From the NCBI GenBank assembly GCA_030272585.1, contig BSYQ01000012.1:248001-312000 (forward strand): a DNA stretch of 64,000 nucleotides. The letters are read 5' to 3'. Position 1 is the first letter of the stretch, and the number at the start of each line of letters is the position of its first letter. The position numbers and the translations under genes are program-made. The notes under the pieces are model-generated. The model did no database searches. It worked only from the letters and a program-made list of their open reading frames with translations, and was not told the DNA's origin. Below, piece after piece: positions 44,846 through 55,889 of this stretch. The DNA is from Bryopsis sp. KO-2023 (taxonomy: Eukaryota > Chlorophyta > Ulvophyceae > Bryopsidales > Bryopsidaceae).

Positions 44846-46918
44846 TTAATACTGCGAGGACAATCTTTCGAAGGGAATTACCTTGTCCTTCCAGAACCAA
44901 ACCTTCTTCGGTTTGTTGATAATCCACACTACCGAACGCCAAGGGGGGTACGGGGTCTGGTTGCACGTTCCCGGATGAGGTAAAAATGTCCCTGCTCGAT
45001 CCGGGAGCCAAATCCCTCCTTGGGCTAGGCTCATCACGTGGCGACACCACACTGCTCCGGGCCACCAAGGCAGTACCAACAGGGCACGAACTCGCGGTAG
45101 GTTGTTGAGGAAGTCGATAGTTTTCTCCAACAATCCCCAGGGTGGGTGAACGAACGAAACGCCTCTGTCCCAATCCCTCTGGGAGAGAGCATCGATGCCT
45201 GAGCTCTCGTGTTCCCAAGTTCGTGAGTTGTATTCCTCCACTTGCCGATCCCTGAGCGTGGCAAACCGGTCTATCCGAACCGGGCCAAAGTGAACCTCCA
45301 ACCGACGAAAAATAGCCGGATTGAGTCTCCAGCCATGAGACTGGAGGCGGCTCAATGCGTCTGCCTGGAAATTGTCCTGGGAGGCCACCCAACGTGGGCA
45401 CAACCGCGCCCCCGTCCGCGTCAGAAATTCGACGATCTGCTGTAATACAGGAACCAGAGTCGGCTCGTACACCCGTAGCTTCTTGAGCGCCCAATAAGTT
45501 ACCCTGGAGTCCGTAACCACGGATACCAGACATTTGTCGAGGCATGGTTCCCAATGCTCCAAGGCGCGCGACACTGCCGTCAGCTCCTTCCAATTGATTG
45601 ACTGTTGCTGATAATCGGCCTGAAAAGAGCCGTGACACACTGCCCCCTGTGCTCGTCGCTCCCGCTCGTCGGTCTCCACCAAGCCTTTCAACAACGAGGC
45701 CCCCCAGCCGGTGAGGGAGGCGTCGGTTTCCAGCGTCCAATGGATCTTCCCGGCTTTCCACCGAGTTCCATTCCAGGACGCGGGAACGTTTCGCCACCAC
45801 TGCAACTCCCTCCTCGCGGCTGCAGATATGGGAACCCATGAATTCCAAGTCTTCTTTTGACCGATCTGAGCGTATAAATGGCTCAAATAGAACCTGGCGG
45901 CGCTTAACGCTGGGCTGGTGCTCTGGCAAAGGCCACAGAACGATGCCACCAGTCGAACTGGGAGCTTCCAACGCTGTCGGCGCCCCCGATCGAGCAACAA
46001 CCGTGCCAACCCCTGGATCCGACACAACCTTGTAACCGGTACTCGTAAAAGACATTGATTGGTATCTATTTCTAATCCCAAATGAATCCTCCTCCTGGAG
46101 GGCGAAAAATCGCTCTTGATGGGGTGGACTAACAGGCCTAAAGCCTGGAAAAATTTTTGAATCCACCTGCCCCATCGAGACAAAACCTTTTTCCCCTTGT
46201 ATAACGCTAGAAAGTCGTCTAAATACACTAAAAGCGTGACGGGAATATCGGCTTTCCAAATTTTCTTCAAAATGCCCCCTGGCGGACAAGCCACTTGTCG
46301 CGGAAAACGTAAAAAGGACGACACATCCTTCATCACCTTTGTCCATACAAAGGGTGAAATACACAAACCAAACGGCAATGCACAACACTCGAATAGACGA
46401 CCATTTACCATAATCGTCAAATATTTCCTCAGCTTGGGGTGGATGGGCACATGGAAGTACGCATGTTTCAAGTCCCATTGAATCATGTGGGCGGCTTCTG
46501 GAAAATGGCCCACCGCCGACTGCAGAGTCTCGAACCGGACTTTGGGAACCTGAATCCACTGATTGATTGGTCGTAAATCCATGATGAGCCTGTAGTCGGG
46601 AGAATCGCGTTTCTTGATCAAGAAGGCCTTGGACACCCAGCGATTCGAACGAGCCGGCCGTAACACCCCGAGATCCAAATACTCTTGTAAAATCTTGTCC
46701 CATGCTTGACCAGTTGCCCCCTCCATCACTGAATTCCCCTCGTGGAAGGGGGGCGGCGGTCCTGAGATCCAATTCCAATCCACCCCCTGATGCAACCATT
46801 TCATTGTGCGCCGGGAAGCCCCCATACGTCTCCAAATCGTCAACCGCTTCCTCGGCTGATTGAAGAGAAAAGTCGTCTGATCGCGAACTGGCCATTCTGC
46901 TGGCGGCCGATACCGCAT
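44846..46918 (-). CDS. DIRS-type element: reverse transcriptase / RNase H
   Basis: A 690-residue frame. RT motifs of the DIRS group are visible: 'RLIMDLRPINQWIQVPKVRF', 'AHMIQWDLKHAYFHVPIHP', 'CCALPFGLCISPFVWTKVMK' and the catalytic 'LLVYLDDFLALYKG'. An RNase H-like region follows ('WTLETDASLTGWGASLLKG', 'INWKELTAVSRALEHWEP', 'VTDSRVTYWALKKL'). The 3' end overlaps the start of the recombinase region in another frame, as is usual in this order. Confidence 0.85.
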   Translation of the reverse strand: MRYRPPAEWPVRDQTTFLFNQPRKRLTIWRRMGASRRTMKWLHQGVDWNWISGPPPPFHEGNSVMEGATGQAWDKILQEYLDLGVLRPARSNRWVSKAFLIKKRDSPDYRLIMDLRPINQWIQVPKVRFETLQSAVGHFPEAAHMIQWDLKHAYFHVPIHPKLRKYLTIMVNGRLFECCALPFGLCISPFVWTKVMKDVSSFLRFPRQVACPPGGILKKIWKADIPVTLLVYLDDFLALYKGKKVLSRWGRWIQKFFQALGLLVHPIKSDFSPSRRRIHLGLEIDTNQCLLRVPVTRLCRIQGLARLLLDRGRRQRWKLPVRLVASFCGLCQSTSPALSAARFYLSHLYAQIGQKKTWNSWVPISAAARRELQWWRNVPASWNGTRWKAGKIHWTLETDASLTGWGASLLKGLVETDERERRAQGAVCHGSFQADYQQQSINWKELTAVSRALEHWEPCLDKCLVSVVTDSRVTYWALKKLRVYEPTLVPVLQQIVEFLTRTGARLCPRWVASQDNFQADALSRLQSHGWRLNPAIFRRLEVHFGPVRIDRFATLRDRQVEEYNSRTWEHESSGIDALSQRDWDRGVSFVHPPWGLLEKTIDFLNNLPRVRALLVLPWWPGAVWCRHVMSLAQGGIWLPDRAGTFLPHPGTCNQTPYPPWRSVVWIINKPKKVWFWKDKVIPFERLSSQY

Positions 46919-47617
46919 TCACTTCTTTGGATGATTCTGATTCTGCGGCGGCTGCTGCTGTTGCTGAGCCCCAGAATTCTCGCCCTGTCCTTGCTGCGCT
47001 CCTTTACGAGAACGACCTTTTTTCTGATCACCCCGAGAGGGCGTAGTAGCGTGCTTAACCTGCGCCCGCTGCAACTGCTCCCGAAACGAGCCAAAATATT
47101 CGTGGGCCACTGGGGCGGAATATCCCCGGAACTGAGCTCCTTGTAATCGAATCTGATTCTGCAGCCCTGCTGCTGCACCGGGAACGTCAGGGTCTTGGGA
47201 ACCTCGCGTCTGTAACACCTGCCACTGGGCAACTGCTAAATCCAAAGTGCGTACTTGCGCGGACACAATCGGATGGAGATGTTCACGTAGTGCCTCCGGA
47301 ACTCCAGGGTGCGCCAAGAACCCAACCAAATTAGCAGTAGTCACAAACAGCGAATACAATACCGGAGCTGTATTCGCAATCTCCTGCCAGAAGCCTGAAC
47401 GTTTCCCCAGAGTCGATTGTAACTCCAGACCGTCCGCCGTTCGCCCGAAATCAAACCAAAGTCCCAAAGTCGCTCCTGTCGAGGGAGCCTCGACCGGGTT
47501 ATTCGCCGCGGGCAAAAGGGTTGTATCCGACAATTGTCGATACAAAGCCAAATCTTGTGGGATAGAAACTCCGTAGTTTCGAGCTGCTGTGGTATACAAT
47601 GGTAAAAGACGATCCAT
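46919..47617 (-). CDS. DIRS-type element: gag-like protein
   Basis: A 232-residue frame at the 5' end of the element, directly before the RT frame. The first 170 residues are alpha-helical in composition ('VLYSLFVTTANLVGFLAHPG', 'VRTLDLAVAQWQVLQTRG'). The tail is basic then Gln-rich ('RGDQKKGRSRKGAQQGQGE', 'QQQQQPPQNQNHPKK'), suggesting nucleic-acid binding without a zinc knuckle. Its role is inferred from position. Confidence 0.65.
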   Translation of the reverse strand: MDRLLPLYTTAARNYGVSIPQDLALYRQLSDTTLLPAANNPVEAPSTGATLGLWFDFGRTADGLELQSTLGKRSGFWQEIANTAPVLYSLFVTTANLVGFLAHPGVPEALREHLHPIVSAQVRTLDLAVAQWQVLQTRGSQDPDVPGAAAGLQNQIRLQGAQFRGYSAPVAHEYFGSFREQLQRAQVKHATTPSRGDQKKGRSRKGAQQGQGENSGAQQQQQPPQNQNHPKK

Positions 47618-47725
47618 ACAGATGGATCAAAATGAAAACAACACAACCCTCTGGGTTGGGACGCCGCGAGCGGCAGAAAAACTATCAGTTCGAAGAACCA
47701 ATACTTTCTTTGGAGATCCAAAGAA

Positions 47726-47912
47726 AGAAAAACCTCGATTGTAATATGAAAACCGCCCTCTTTTAAGCGAACTACTCCCTCAATCATTCTAAGATCCAGT
47801 CCGACTGGATCCCCAACTGGCGTCACCTGTCCTGTGACCCTTCCAGGGATAGCTTTTCGTCCCACCCTGAGTCATTGCGTTCTTTAACCTATCGTACTAA
47901 CCGTACTAGCCA
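47726..47912 (-). repeat. A1 terminal repeat of the DIRS-type element
   Basis: 187 bp matching A2 (36242-36421) and forming the 5' outer end of the element on the minus strand. Its outer edge is 63 nt upstream of the start codon of the F-box gene at 47976. Confidence 0.88.
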
Positions 47913-47975
47913 AAAATCTTAATTTCTTGAAACCACGTCCACGAACAACGACGAAGACAACTTCGAATTCGCGAC

Positions 47976-49533
47976 ATGCCCCCCAAATCGTTTGACTTCG
48001 ACACCCTCCCGCAAGGCTGCGTTTTCCAAATCCTGGAAAAATGTTCGGTGGAGGACTTGCTTAGATTCCAGTGCGTCGCTCACATTTGTTATTCGCTCGG
48101 GAGAGATCCGATCTTGTTCGCCGCTAAACTCAGCAATCTTGGAATTGAGCTCAAGGAGCCATCGAAACTCAATTACGAGAGTGCCATCGGAGTGTTTAGG
48201 TGAAGACAGCCGCCATGCAGTTCACAATTTCCTTTTTTTTCGCTTTCACTTCCACATTTCACCAAACTGCTGTATGTGTGTGTGGAGTTTTGAGTAGGCA
48301 CGATGAGTTGCCATTCGGAGCTCTTTTGACGGATGGTGGGGTTTTATGGGGTGAAACCTGGGCGGACAACATGTTCATCCACAACGCCCGTGAGTACTAC
48401 TGCAGCGACAGGCTCTACAGAGACGTTCGATGCATTGCCGTTCACACCGACTTCGAGCCTTTGCGTGACTACGCGTTACGCAGGGTAACGCCGCCACAGG
48501 GGGACAAGCAATTGGTTTACGATAACGGGCTCGTGGAGGAGATCCTGACCCAAGAGGATTATGAGGATGGGCTTGAAAATCAAGGACGTCGATGCGCTAT
48601 CGACGAGACAAACCAAATCCCTGTGGTAGCAAAGATCGCCATTGGGCGGATGGGGAACTTGACATGCCCTGTAGCCAGCAGTGTGATTTTGCTAGGGCGG
48701 GTGGATTTGAACGCAGGCGCGGACGATGGGGAAAAATTGATCACGGGTCTATACTCTCATGCGCAAGAGCCCCTCGTGGAGGCCTTCAGTGGCTGCTCGG
48801 ATTTGACCAGCTTGTTCGACTGTATGGAGGACTCCAAAATTCCGAAGCCTTCGCTTGTTACTTGGGGGATCAATGCTGAATGGGTGGAATTCGAAAAAGG
48901 CGATGATGGGCGGAATGGAAAGTTTCTTCCGGCGGCGTGGTTTCGATTTCACAACGCGCAAGAATACCTTTCGGATTTGAACCCCCAGCAAACCTCTGTG
49001 GAGGTTCTAAGACGACATGCAATAGCAGGTAGATTCTGAAGCACTGGCATCGATGCCAGGTTTCTTTCAGCAGATATCTCCCCCCCCTCCCCCCCCCCCC
49101 AAAAGAAACCTATACAATTCTAGGTTTTGCCTTAGAGCAGGGGGAAGAAAGGGTTCATTTTCTTTCAAGAAATCAGACATGTGGCAAGCAATTGCACCGG
49201 TGCAAAAGACACCAGCAATAGCCTTGCAAGGGCTAGTCTTTGAAAGCGATTTTTTTGTTTTTAGTCAAGTGCAACCTGCATGGGATCGACTGTCGATCGA
49301 TGCTGCCACATGCCATCCCTGGAAGCCCACAGAGCATCCAATCGACATCTACCAACAACAATTGGCTATTGGACGGTCGAGACTACTTGGAAATGCCACT
49401 CCAGAAGCCCTGTCCGGGAAATGTGGCTTGTATTATTTTCTCGAGTGCAGAAAACACCAATGACGATGATCCAGACAACATCGAGGTGAATTTTGTCAGA
49501 TTTTTTGGAGGGGTTGTTGATGGTGTGCAATAA
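47976..49533 (+). CDS. F-box protein, 407 aa
   Basis: Three exons (47976-48199, 48298-49028, 49265-49533) join in phase. The N-terminus carries an F-box-like segment at about residues 5-50 ('FDTLPQGCVFQILEKCSVED', 'LLRFQCVAHICYSLGRDP'), expected to bind SKP1 of an SCF ubiquitin ligase. The rest has no repeats I recognise as LRR, Kelch or WD40. It contains 'RDYALRRVTPPQGDKQLVYD', 'LYSHAQEPLVEAFSGCSDLT' and 'WFRFHNAQEYLSDLNPQQ', and may be a lineage-specific substrate domain. The final exon is Asn/Asp-rich ('SSAENTNDDDPDNIEVNF'). Only 63 nt separate the start codon from the outer terminus of the DIRS-type element, so the original promoter has probably been displaced or replaced. Confidence 0.8.
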
Positions 49534-50524
49534 AGCAGGTGGATTCACTGGAGGGCTTGTGTGGAGCTATTGCAGTATCGATGTGAATGTCGTTTAAGAA
49601 AGGGGGGAAGGAGGTGGGTTCTTGATCCTGTGGTTGGGTAGGATAGCACCTGCAAGTACATAATATCTTCATTAATTAATGCCAGATACTTTCTGCGGCA
49701 TCTGGAACGATTTCTGGCCCCCGGGGGGTTTTCTCGGTAATCCACATGGATGCATCAAACTGGCTGAAAATGTGCAAAGAAACTGAAAAAGCACTAAGCC
49801 CCCCATAAATGATCATGCATGCCTTCCTTCAAGTCTATGGAAATGTCATTTTGGTGCACCTTGGTACAAGCAGGAATACTTTTTGGAGCGCAACAAATCC
49901 AACACTGTCCAGTGGCATTCCAGTCTGCCTCTCAACAACAAAATGACCATTTAATCACAAAAAAAGGCTTTATGAAGCCATTGAACTTTAAATTAATAGT
50001 TTAAAGCCTCAGATACAAGCAGCAGTTTCGATCCAAGCTGGACTGCCGGTGACCAAAACTTATGTTACCAACAAAATCAACACAATCAACAAAGAGATAA
50101 TTTCTTTAACCTTTTTAGGAAAAAAAAAAGAGAGAAAGCATCCCACACACCCATTCTCAGCAAGAAAGACGAAGAAGAAAAGTAAGAAGAACACTGTGCA
50201 ACCAAATGTGCAGTGAAACCAGCGTCCCGATCTCCGCCCAGCGCGACTGTAGTTTCATGTCACCCAAAGGGCAGTCTTTTCGGTGTCGTGACGCTGATCA
50301 AGAATGACGTTGGGAAAAATCGTGCCTGGGTGCGACTGGCCAGCAAGAACTCGCCGCCAGATGTCGCTTCAATGCCCATCGTAGAGGGAACGCGACACAG
50401 GTGGCAAACGGGACGTCGCTCTCGGTGACGTCGTCCGGCTTCTCCTGACAGGTTGCGCGGGAGCAGCTCTTAAGGTGCGTTGTGCAACAGGAGTTCGTAA
50501 TTTTGTTGATCGCGACTTGAGATA
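49534..50524. other. Intergenic interval before the Gly-rich gene
   Basis: It contains the 3' UTR of the F-box gene, AT-rich sequence, and from about 50200 a GC-richer segment that is probably the promoter and 5' UTR of the next gene. No other gene is recognised. Confidence 0.4.
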
Positions 50525-51779
50525 ATGAAGAGCGTATTCGCGGTCGTCGGCATCGCAGTGATCGTGTGTTTGATTTTTTCAGCCAAGGCTGAGCCCGACA
50601 AAGGAGAGAAACCGAAGACTCCACGTAGGAATTCGCTGCGGGTCAATTTGCCTCTGTGGAAGCTTTTTGTCGGGTCGTTCTGCAGAGTTTTAGCTTACCA
50701 TTTCTTGTCATGAATTCACCAGTTAAGGTTGTCGAAGACACGGAGGAGGCGGCCAAAGCTGCTCCGGAAAAAGACGACAAGGTGGCAACCCCTTTGAAGA
50801 AATGTAAAGAGCCTGGCGAAGGCCTGGATGGAGAAGACGGCAAGGATGGGGCTGGTGGACGTGGTGGCGCAGGAGGAAGCGGCGGCGGTGGTGCTAAATC
50901 CGATGAAGTGGAATGCGAGGAGGTGAAGCCGGCAAAAAAATCGGCCAAACCTGCTGAGGAAGAGGAAGAGAAGGTGGCAACCCCTTTGAAGAAATGTAAA
51001 AAGGTTGGCAAAGCTCAGGATGGAGAGGACGGCAAAGACGGGGCTGGTGGGCGTGGTGGCGCAGGGGGAAGCGGCGGTGGTGCTGCTGAATCCGATGAGG
51101 ATGAGGAAGACGAAGTGGTTTGCGAGGAGGTCGAGCCGACGAAAAAATCTGCCAAATCTGCTGGGGACGGTGGAGATGGAGGCAAAGCTGGAGAGCCAGG
51201 TGAACCTGGTGCGTCTGGAGCATCTGCCAAGGCTGGGAAACCTGGAGCATCTGGTGCTAGTGCAGGAAAACCTGGAGCACCAGGCTCAGGGGGTAAGGGG
51301 GGCGATGGCGGTGATGGCGGCAGTGCTACAGCAAAAGCAAAGGCTGGAGCTAGCTCAGGGTCGGGGTCTGGATCAGGTGCTGGTGCAACTGCATCCGCCT
51401 CTGCCTCTGAAAAGGGAGGTGCCGGTGCAGGTAGCGGTGGTGCTGGGGGTCACGGTGATGGACACGGTCCTGGGGGATTCAGCTACAGCAGTAGCAGTGG
51501 TGCCCCTGGAGCACCTGGTCGTAGTGGCGGCGGCGGCGGTGGTGGTGGAGGAGGAGGAGGAGGAGGCGGGGATGATTATTATGACTATGACTACTACTAT
51601 GGCGGTGGTGGAGGAGGCGGCGGTGGTGGAGGAGGTGGTGGTGGCGGTGGCGGCGGAGGTGGCGGAGGCGGAGGTGGTGGAGGTAAATTCTATGAATTCT
51701 ATGTAGTCGATTCTCTGGATAAGATCAAATTTTTTGCATGTTTTTTTTTGACCTTTTTTTTTCAGACTCCAGGCCTTGA
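50525..51779 (+). CDS. Secreted glycine-rich, collagen-like repeat protein
   Basis: Exons 50525-50624 and 50723-51682 join in phase, with a likely short third exon (51766-51779), giving about 357 residues. A signal peptide is clear ('MKSVFAVVGIAVIVCLIFSA'). Two imperfect repeats each contain 'VATPLKKCK', an acidic Gly-rich stretch ('DGEDGKDGAGGRGGAGGSGG') and a 'CEEV-P-KKSAK' block. Collagen-like GxP/GxA triplets follow ('GEPGEPGASGASAKAGKPG'), then Ser/Ala/Gly tracts, then poly-Gly runs split by 'DDYYDYDYYYG'. Tyr in poly-Gly is typical of cross-linkable wall or adhesive Gly-rich proteins. The junction restores 'KTPLKVV', matching the 'TPLKKC' repeat and supporting the splice. If the last intron is retained, the frame instead runs to 51807 with a different tail. 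No exact family is recognised. Confidence 0.75.
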
Positions 51780-53222
51780 AAATGGAAATAAAGCATCTGA
51801 AAGATGAAATGGAACCTTTCCTTCTACGTCTTTGATTCTATCTGCCAGTCTGATACCAGCACCAAACAGTGATCTGTGTGTTCAATTTCGGACTTTTCAT
51901 GTTTCAAGAAAAAACAGAAATTTCGGACTTTTCATGTTTCAAGAAAAAACAGAAGTGCATTTTCGATGTATTTTTGTTTATTTTGACAGGTGGTCGTTAA
52001 AGATACTGGCAGATCCTCGAGAAGCTTCTTCCACCCAACAGATGATCGTTGCCTCTCAAACGAATTTCCCCTCCCGAAGGGTGTGGAATTTCGCTCAATG
52101 TTGGGAGGAATCTTCCCGAACCGAAGATTAGTGGTGAACCTGAGTGGTGGTTTCTTTTTCGTTTTCTTTTTTTTCGTGTCTATATTAAAGCCCCTTCCAA
52201 AAGCTCCACATATGCATCGATAGTCATGGAACGAGGGTTGCGTGCTTATTTGTGTCTAGAATTTCCCAAGACGCCAAACTAAAGGGTTTTATTGTTGCTT
52301 GGGTGATGATGCCCCATCTGTGTTAAAAATAATAATAATTGGTGAGAATTTTGTGGGTGAGGTATATTCTTTAGTTTTTGGATTTCCAGATTACTGATGT
52401 ATCATTCAGTGTGCGAGTGTCAGTTTTGTTAAGAGTGTCGGGGTCGGACAGGGTTAAAATTTGGATTTTCTTTTTGTATTAGATAAAAAAAGGTGTGGAG
52501 TGATTGTAGCTTTTGGGAAGAACTTGAGCCTGCGATGGCAGTGCCGAGAGATCATCATGTCTGATTAAATAATCGATACAATAATGTTGGTTGGTCAGTG
52601 AAGAGATAATCGGTTTGTTGATGCCTTTCTGTCAGACTGGAGCCTTGGGTGTTTTGCTGACATGAGCTGTTCCTTGACCGATACTCTATACTTTCACTGA
52701 CCGTGGAAGAAGACACAAGAAAGATAAAACACACCCTCAAAAGGATGGAAAAAAAAAAGACATGTCGGTAGCGGTACATCGGAACCGAAAGGTTGTTTTT
52801 GGTGGACCGAAAAGCAACAAGTGAAGTAGGGCATTCAAGATCGCTGAAACACGAACACGATATGTATCAGGTGGAAGACAATAGGAGTCCAATAATCACG
52901 ATGTATGTGAATAAATATACAGAATAGCTCAGAATATATGTTTTTTGTTCGAGCTGGAAGGCAAGAGGCTATGTTTCAACCACCCAATCTCCTCCCCACC
53001 CCCCACCCCTCCCACAAAAAAATCGAATAACTCTGACGCAACAGCGTCCCGTTGCAACCCCAAACAGTTCCATCAACATCTCTCCTCATCGCGTCATGCG
53101 AGGCCCCACCGTCCACTCTCTTCCTGTTTTCAAAGATTTAAGGAAAAAGCTTCCCAAGTCTCGACTTCGTGTTCCAGCCCCGCCAACGTCGCGTTTTGCC
53201 TTGATCTCCACGCGGGGTCACC
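51780..53222. other. Intergenic interval with a 35-bp direct duplication
   Basis: It contains the 3' UTR of the Gly-rich gene. A 35-bp unit beginning ATTTCGGACTTTTCATG is duplicated head to tail (51885-51919, 51920-51954). The rest is AT-rich with no credible frame. The part at 53030-53222 is GC-richer and probably promoter and 5' UTR of the next gene. Confidence 0.5.
51885..51954 (+). repeat. 35-bp tandem duplication
   Basis: Two adjacent, essentially identical copies of a 35-bp unit within the 3' flank of the Gly-rich gene. Confidence 0.9.
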
Positions 53223-54156
53223 ATGGAGCGAAGGACGGTCGCGATTGCCTGGATTCTGTTGGGTTTCCTGATCATGGCGCAGGCGACTATGCCAATTGCG
53301 TCGCTCACGGGCGAAGGGGCGCTGCCCTCGGGTGAGAAAAGAGATCTTTCCTTTCTGTTTTTCTAGAAAACAGTGTTGACTGCCAACTTTCTTTTTGCAT
53401 ATCAGTTTGTGTCGTGGTTTGTCAGGTCGACCCCCCTCGTTTCAACAGTCTGGGCGACTCCTGTTGATTCGTGTCGCTTTGTATTGTTCCGTTTTTCGTT
53501 TTTTATGTTCTTGCGTGTATGGCTTTTGAACATTGGTGATTTTGATGTTCGCCAGTTCGAGACGAAGGAATGGGCGGCGGCGCAATTTTGTCCAGCGTCG
53601 AGGTTGGACGTGATCTCCTGAAAAGGAAGCGAAAAAAGAGGAGAAGGGGTGGCGCCTGCAACGGAAACCAGAACATCAACAGCAGAGGGGGAAGTAGGTT
53701 TTTGCAACAGAAATCGCAGAGAAAACAAACATAATATACAGTAATAAATATTTTAATATAATATGTACTGAATGAATGTTTAATTTACATTGGGAAAACT
53801 TGCCCAACAAAGGCCGTCCACAACGAGTTAGCCCAGCCCTTAGTAAAAATCCAGCCCAATAATAAAGTCAGCTCTAGGGGACCCTCCACAGGTGCATCTA
53901 AAGAAAAATAAATAAACCTATCCCTTGTGATAAAATAGAATGATTTGAATAATAATCTTTTGGTTGCTTCTTGGAGTTTTGGGGCAAGAAACCTTCGTGT
54001 TTTTCTTCTGCATGATCTTGATACGTTTTTTTTGTTCTTTCTTTTCCCTGTTTTTTTGTTTTTTCAGGTAGTTTGAACCTCTGCGTTTCTGGAAAGTCCC
54101 GCTCAAAGAAGAAAGCTGTGGTCAACCAACGCACGTTTGTAGCTTTTGGTCGTTGA
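53223..54156 (+). CDS. Small secreted basic precursor, 111 aa
   Basis: Three exons (53223-53331, 53556-53693, 54068-54156) join in phase to 111 residues. A signal peptide is clear ('MERRTVAIAWILLGFLIMAQ', ATMPIAS). A short spacer with 'VRDEGMGGGAILSSVEVG' follows, then a strongly basic run 'LLKRKRKKRRRGG', and the C-terminal part 'ACNGNQNINSRGGSSLNLCV' with two cysteines, ending 'KSRSKKKAVVNQRTFVAFGR'. A signal peptide, a multibasic site and a two-Cys C-terminal module are the architecture of processed peptide hormones or antimicrobial peptides. No named family is recognised. Splice sites are good GT-AG with T-rich acceptors, the last preceded by a long T tract. Confidence is moderate because the gene is short. 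Confidence 0.6.
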
Positions 54157-55870
54157 GTTATTTTTTCCTTGGCATCATCATCATCATATGGCATTCAATT
54201 CATAAATTAGAATGGTGCTACTCCAAAAAAAGAAAAAAAAGAATTGGGGAGCGTATGTTATGTCTTTTTTTTTTTTCGCATCAATATATATATATATATA
54301 TATACATATAGACATTAAAAGGAAAAAAAAAAAGAAAAAGAGTGGAAACAGCAATATTAAAGGAAGCATGTTTTTGAAGTCTTGCAATAAATACAAATAA
54401 GAAAAGGAAAGAAAAAAATCTCCAGCAAAACTCGGTTTCGGCCTGGCTATTTTTTTTCTCTTGGCTGGAATTCTGAGAGGACAGCATCGCTCTGGAAAAA
54501 TCAGGATTTCAGTTTCCTCCAAATTGTTTTCCGCGGTGATGCTGTATACACAAAAGTGTATCTCTTTGCCATCCTCTTTTTTCTTTTTCTTTTTTTTTAT
54601 GAAGTTTTCTTTTTTCTTGGTGAGAGAAAAATTAATATGGAGAGTGAGCAGGGGTTGGCAAAAAAAAAGATGCCTTTGGGGAAAAAATTGAAGGGCAAAT
54701 TATGAAAGTATGGTGATGGTGGTGGTGGTGGGATTTGGAACCGAGTCAAATGTCTATGTATTTGTGTATGTTCAATTTCTTTGAGGAAAAAAAGGAATCG
54801 ATGGGAAATGCAGTATATCTTCATATTCAGTAGCAAAAGTGTGCAGGGTGTCATTTTCCACTTATGTGTTTTTATATGTGTGTTTGTTTGGATTTTCGAA
54901 CGAATTAATTCATCTCTTTCAAGAAGGAGCATGCGATCTCGAAAACGGTGTTCTCATGAGTTTGGATGGAGTTTTATTCGGGTTGGATTTTTCGTGATGT
55001 TTTTTGCTGGTGGCGTGATTGTCTTTTGTTGTGTAATAATAAGCGACTTTTAACATGCGCGTTCTATTATGGGACCTGCCGAATCACTTATATTACTTTC
55101 AACAGTCGATTCTCGAAAATACAAATCAATACCTGATTTACTAACGTGTGGATTTACTACTAACGCTTGTATTGTGTGTGCGGCTGCGTTGACCAGGCCA
55201 AACAAACAAACACAGACTTCCAAGTCGAAACAAGTATTCGACCACAGTACATGTCCTATTTTCATTGCAACCACAACTTCTTCTACACTCTTCTTCTGTC
55301 AGACTCGTTGTCAGAGAAAAAACACTTATTTTCATTTTTTTTCCTAAAGAAATTGAACATCGCATCATGCATGGTGGGTTGAATGACCGACTCCTACAAG
55401 CCGAGTCCCCTGACAAAAGACTTGGCCAAGTTCTAGAACAGCGACCAGCAGCCCCCCTAATTTTCATTTTTTCATGATTCTGCCATGTTTCTTATTTTTT
55501 TCTCCATTTATTGTGGAGACCTCTTCCACAGGGACCTTGCCTTTCCGCACAACATCTGTACAGCCTCATAATGCTTTTTAGAAAATACACAATGAAACTG
55601 ATTCCAGTTCCACCTGTTGCGCTTCATCAATTTCTAAAATCCAACACCCTTTTGCTACATAGAGAGCCGAGTGGCCGAACTAGTTGGTGTTTTTGAAAAT
55701 TGTGCAGATTACAGACCAATTCAACGTCCCCAATAAAAATAAAATGCTTCAAATCTGAATTCTTTGCTTACTTTGGAACAAAATTAACGACTCTGAATTC
55801 CACCACAACAGATCAACAACCAGTTACATGTGTAAACAAGCGTTAATATCAGCAGGACATCACAACACGA
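54157..55870. other. Intergenic interval
   Basis: AT-rich sequence with a TA microsatellite (54284-54308) and poly(T) runs. Open frames are low-complexity. No gene is recognised. Confidence 0.5.
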
Positions 55871-55889
55871 CCCACATTTTCCTTACTAC

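Larger units (their letters stand above)
35917..47912 (-). mobile_element. DIRS-order tyrosine-recombinase retrotransposon (PAT/Ngaro-like), with nested chromovirus
   Basis: A minus-strand element about 4.8 kb long without its insertion. It carries gag (46919-47617), RT/RNase H (44846-46918) and a tyrosine recombinase (YR) region split by the nested element: its start lies at 44511-44900 in an overlapping frame and its rest at 36596-37348. Split direct repeats in element order are A1 (47726-47912), coding part, B1 (36422-36504), A2 (36242-36421), a 242-bp spacer, then B2 (35917-35999). This A1-B1-A2-B2 arrangement defines PAT/Ngaro-type members of the DIRS order, which circularise and integrate by YR and leave no target duplication. 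The A copies match except for a 7-bp length difference and the B copies are identical, so it is fairly young. The main break is the one nested insertion. Confidence 0.85.
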
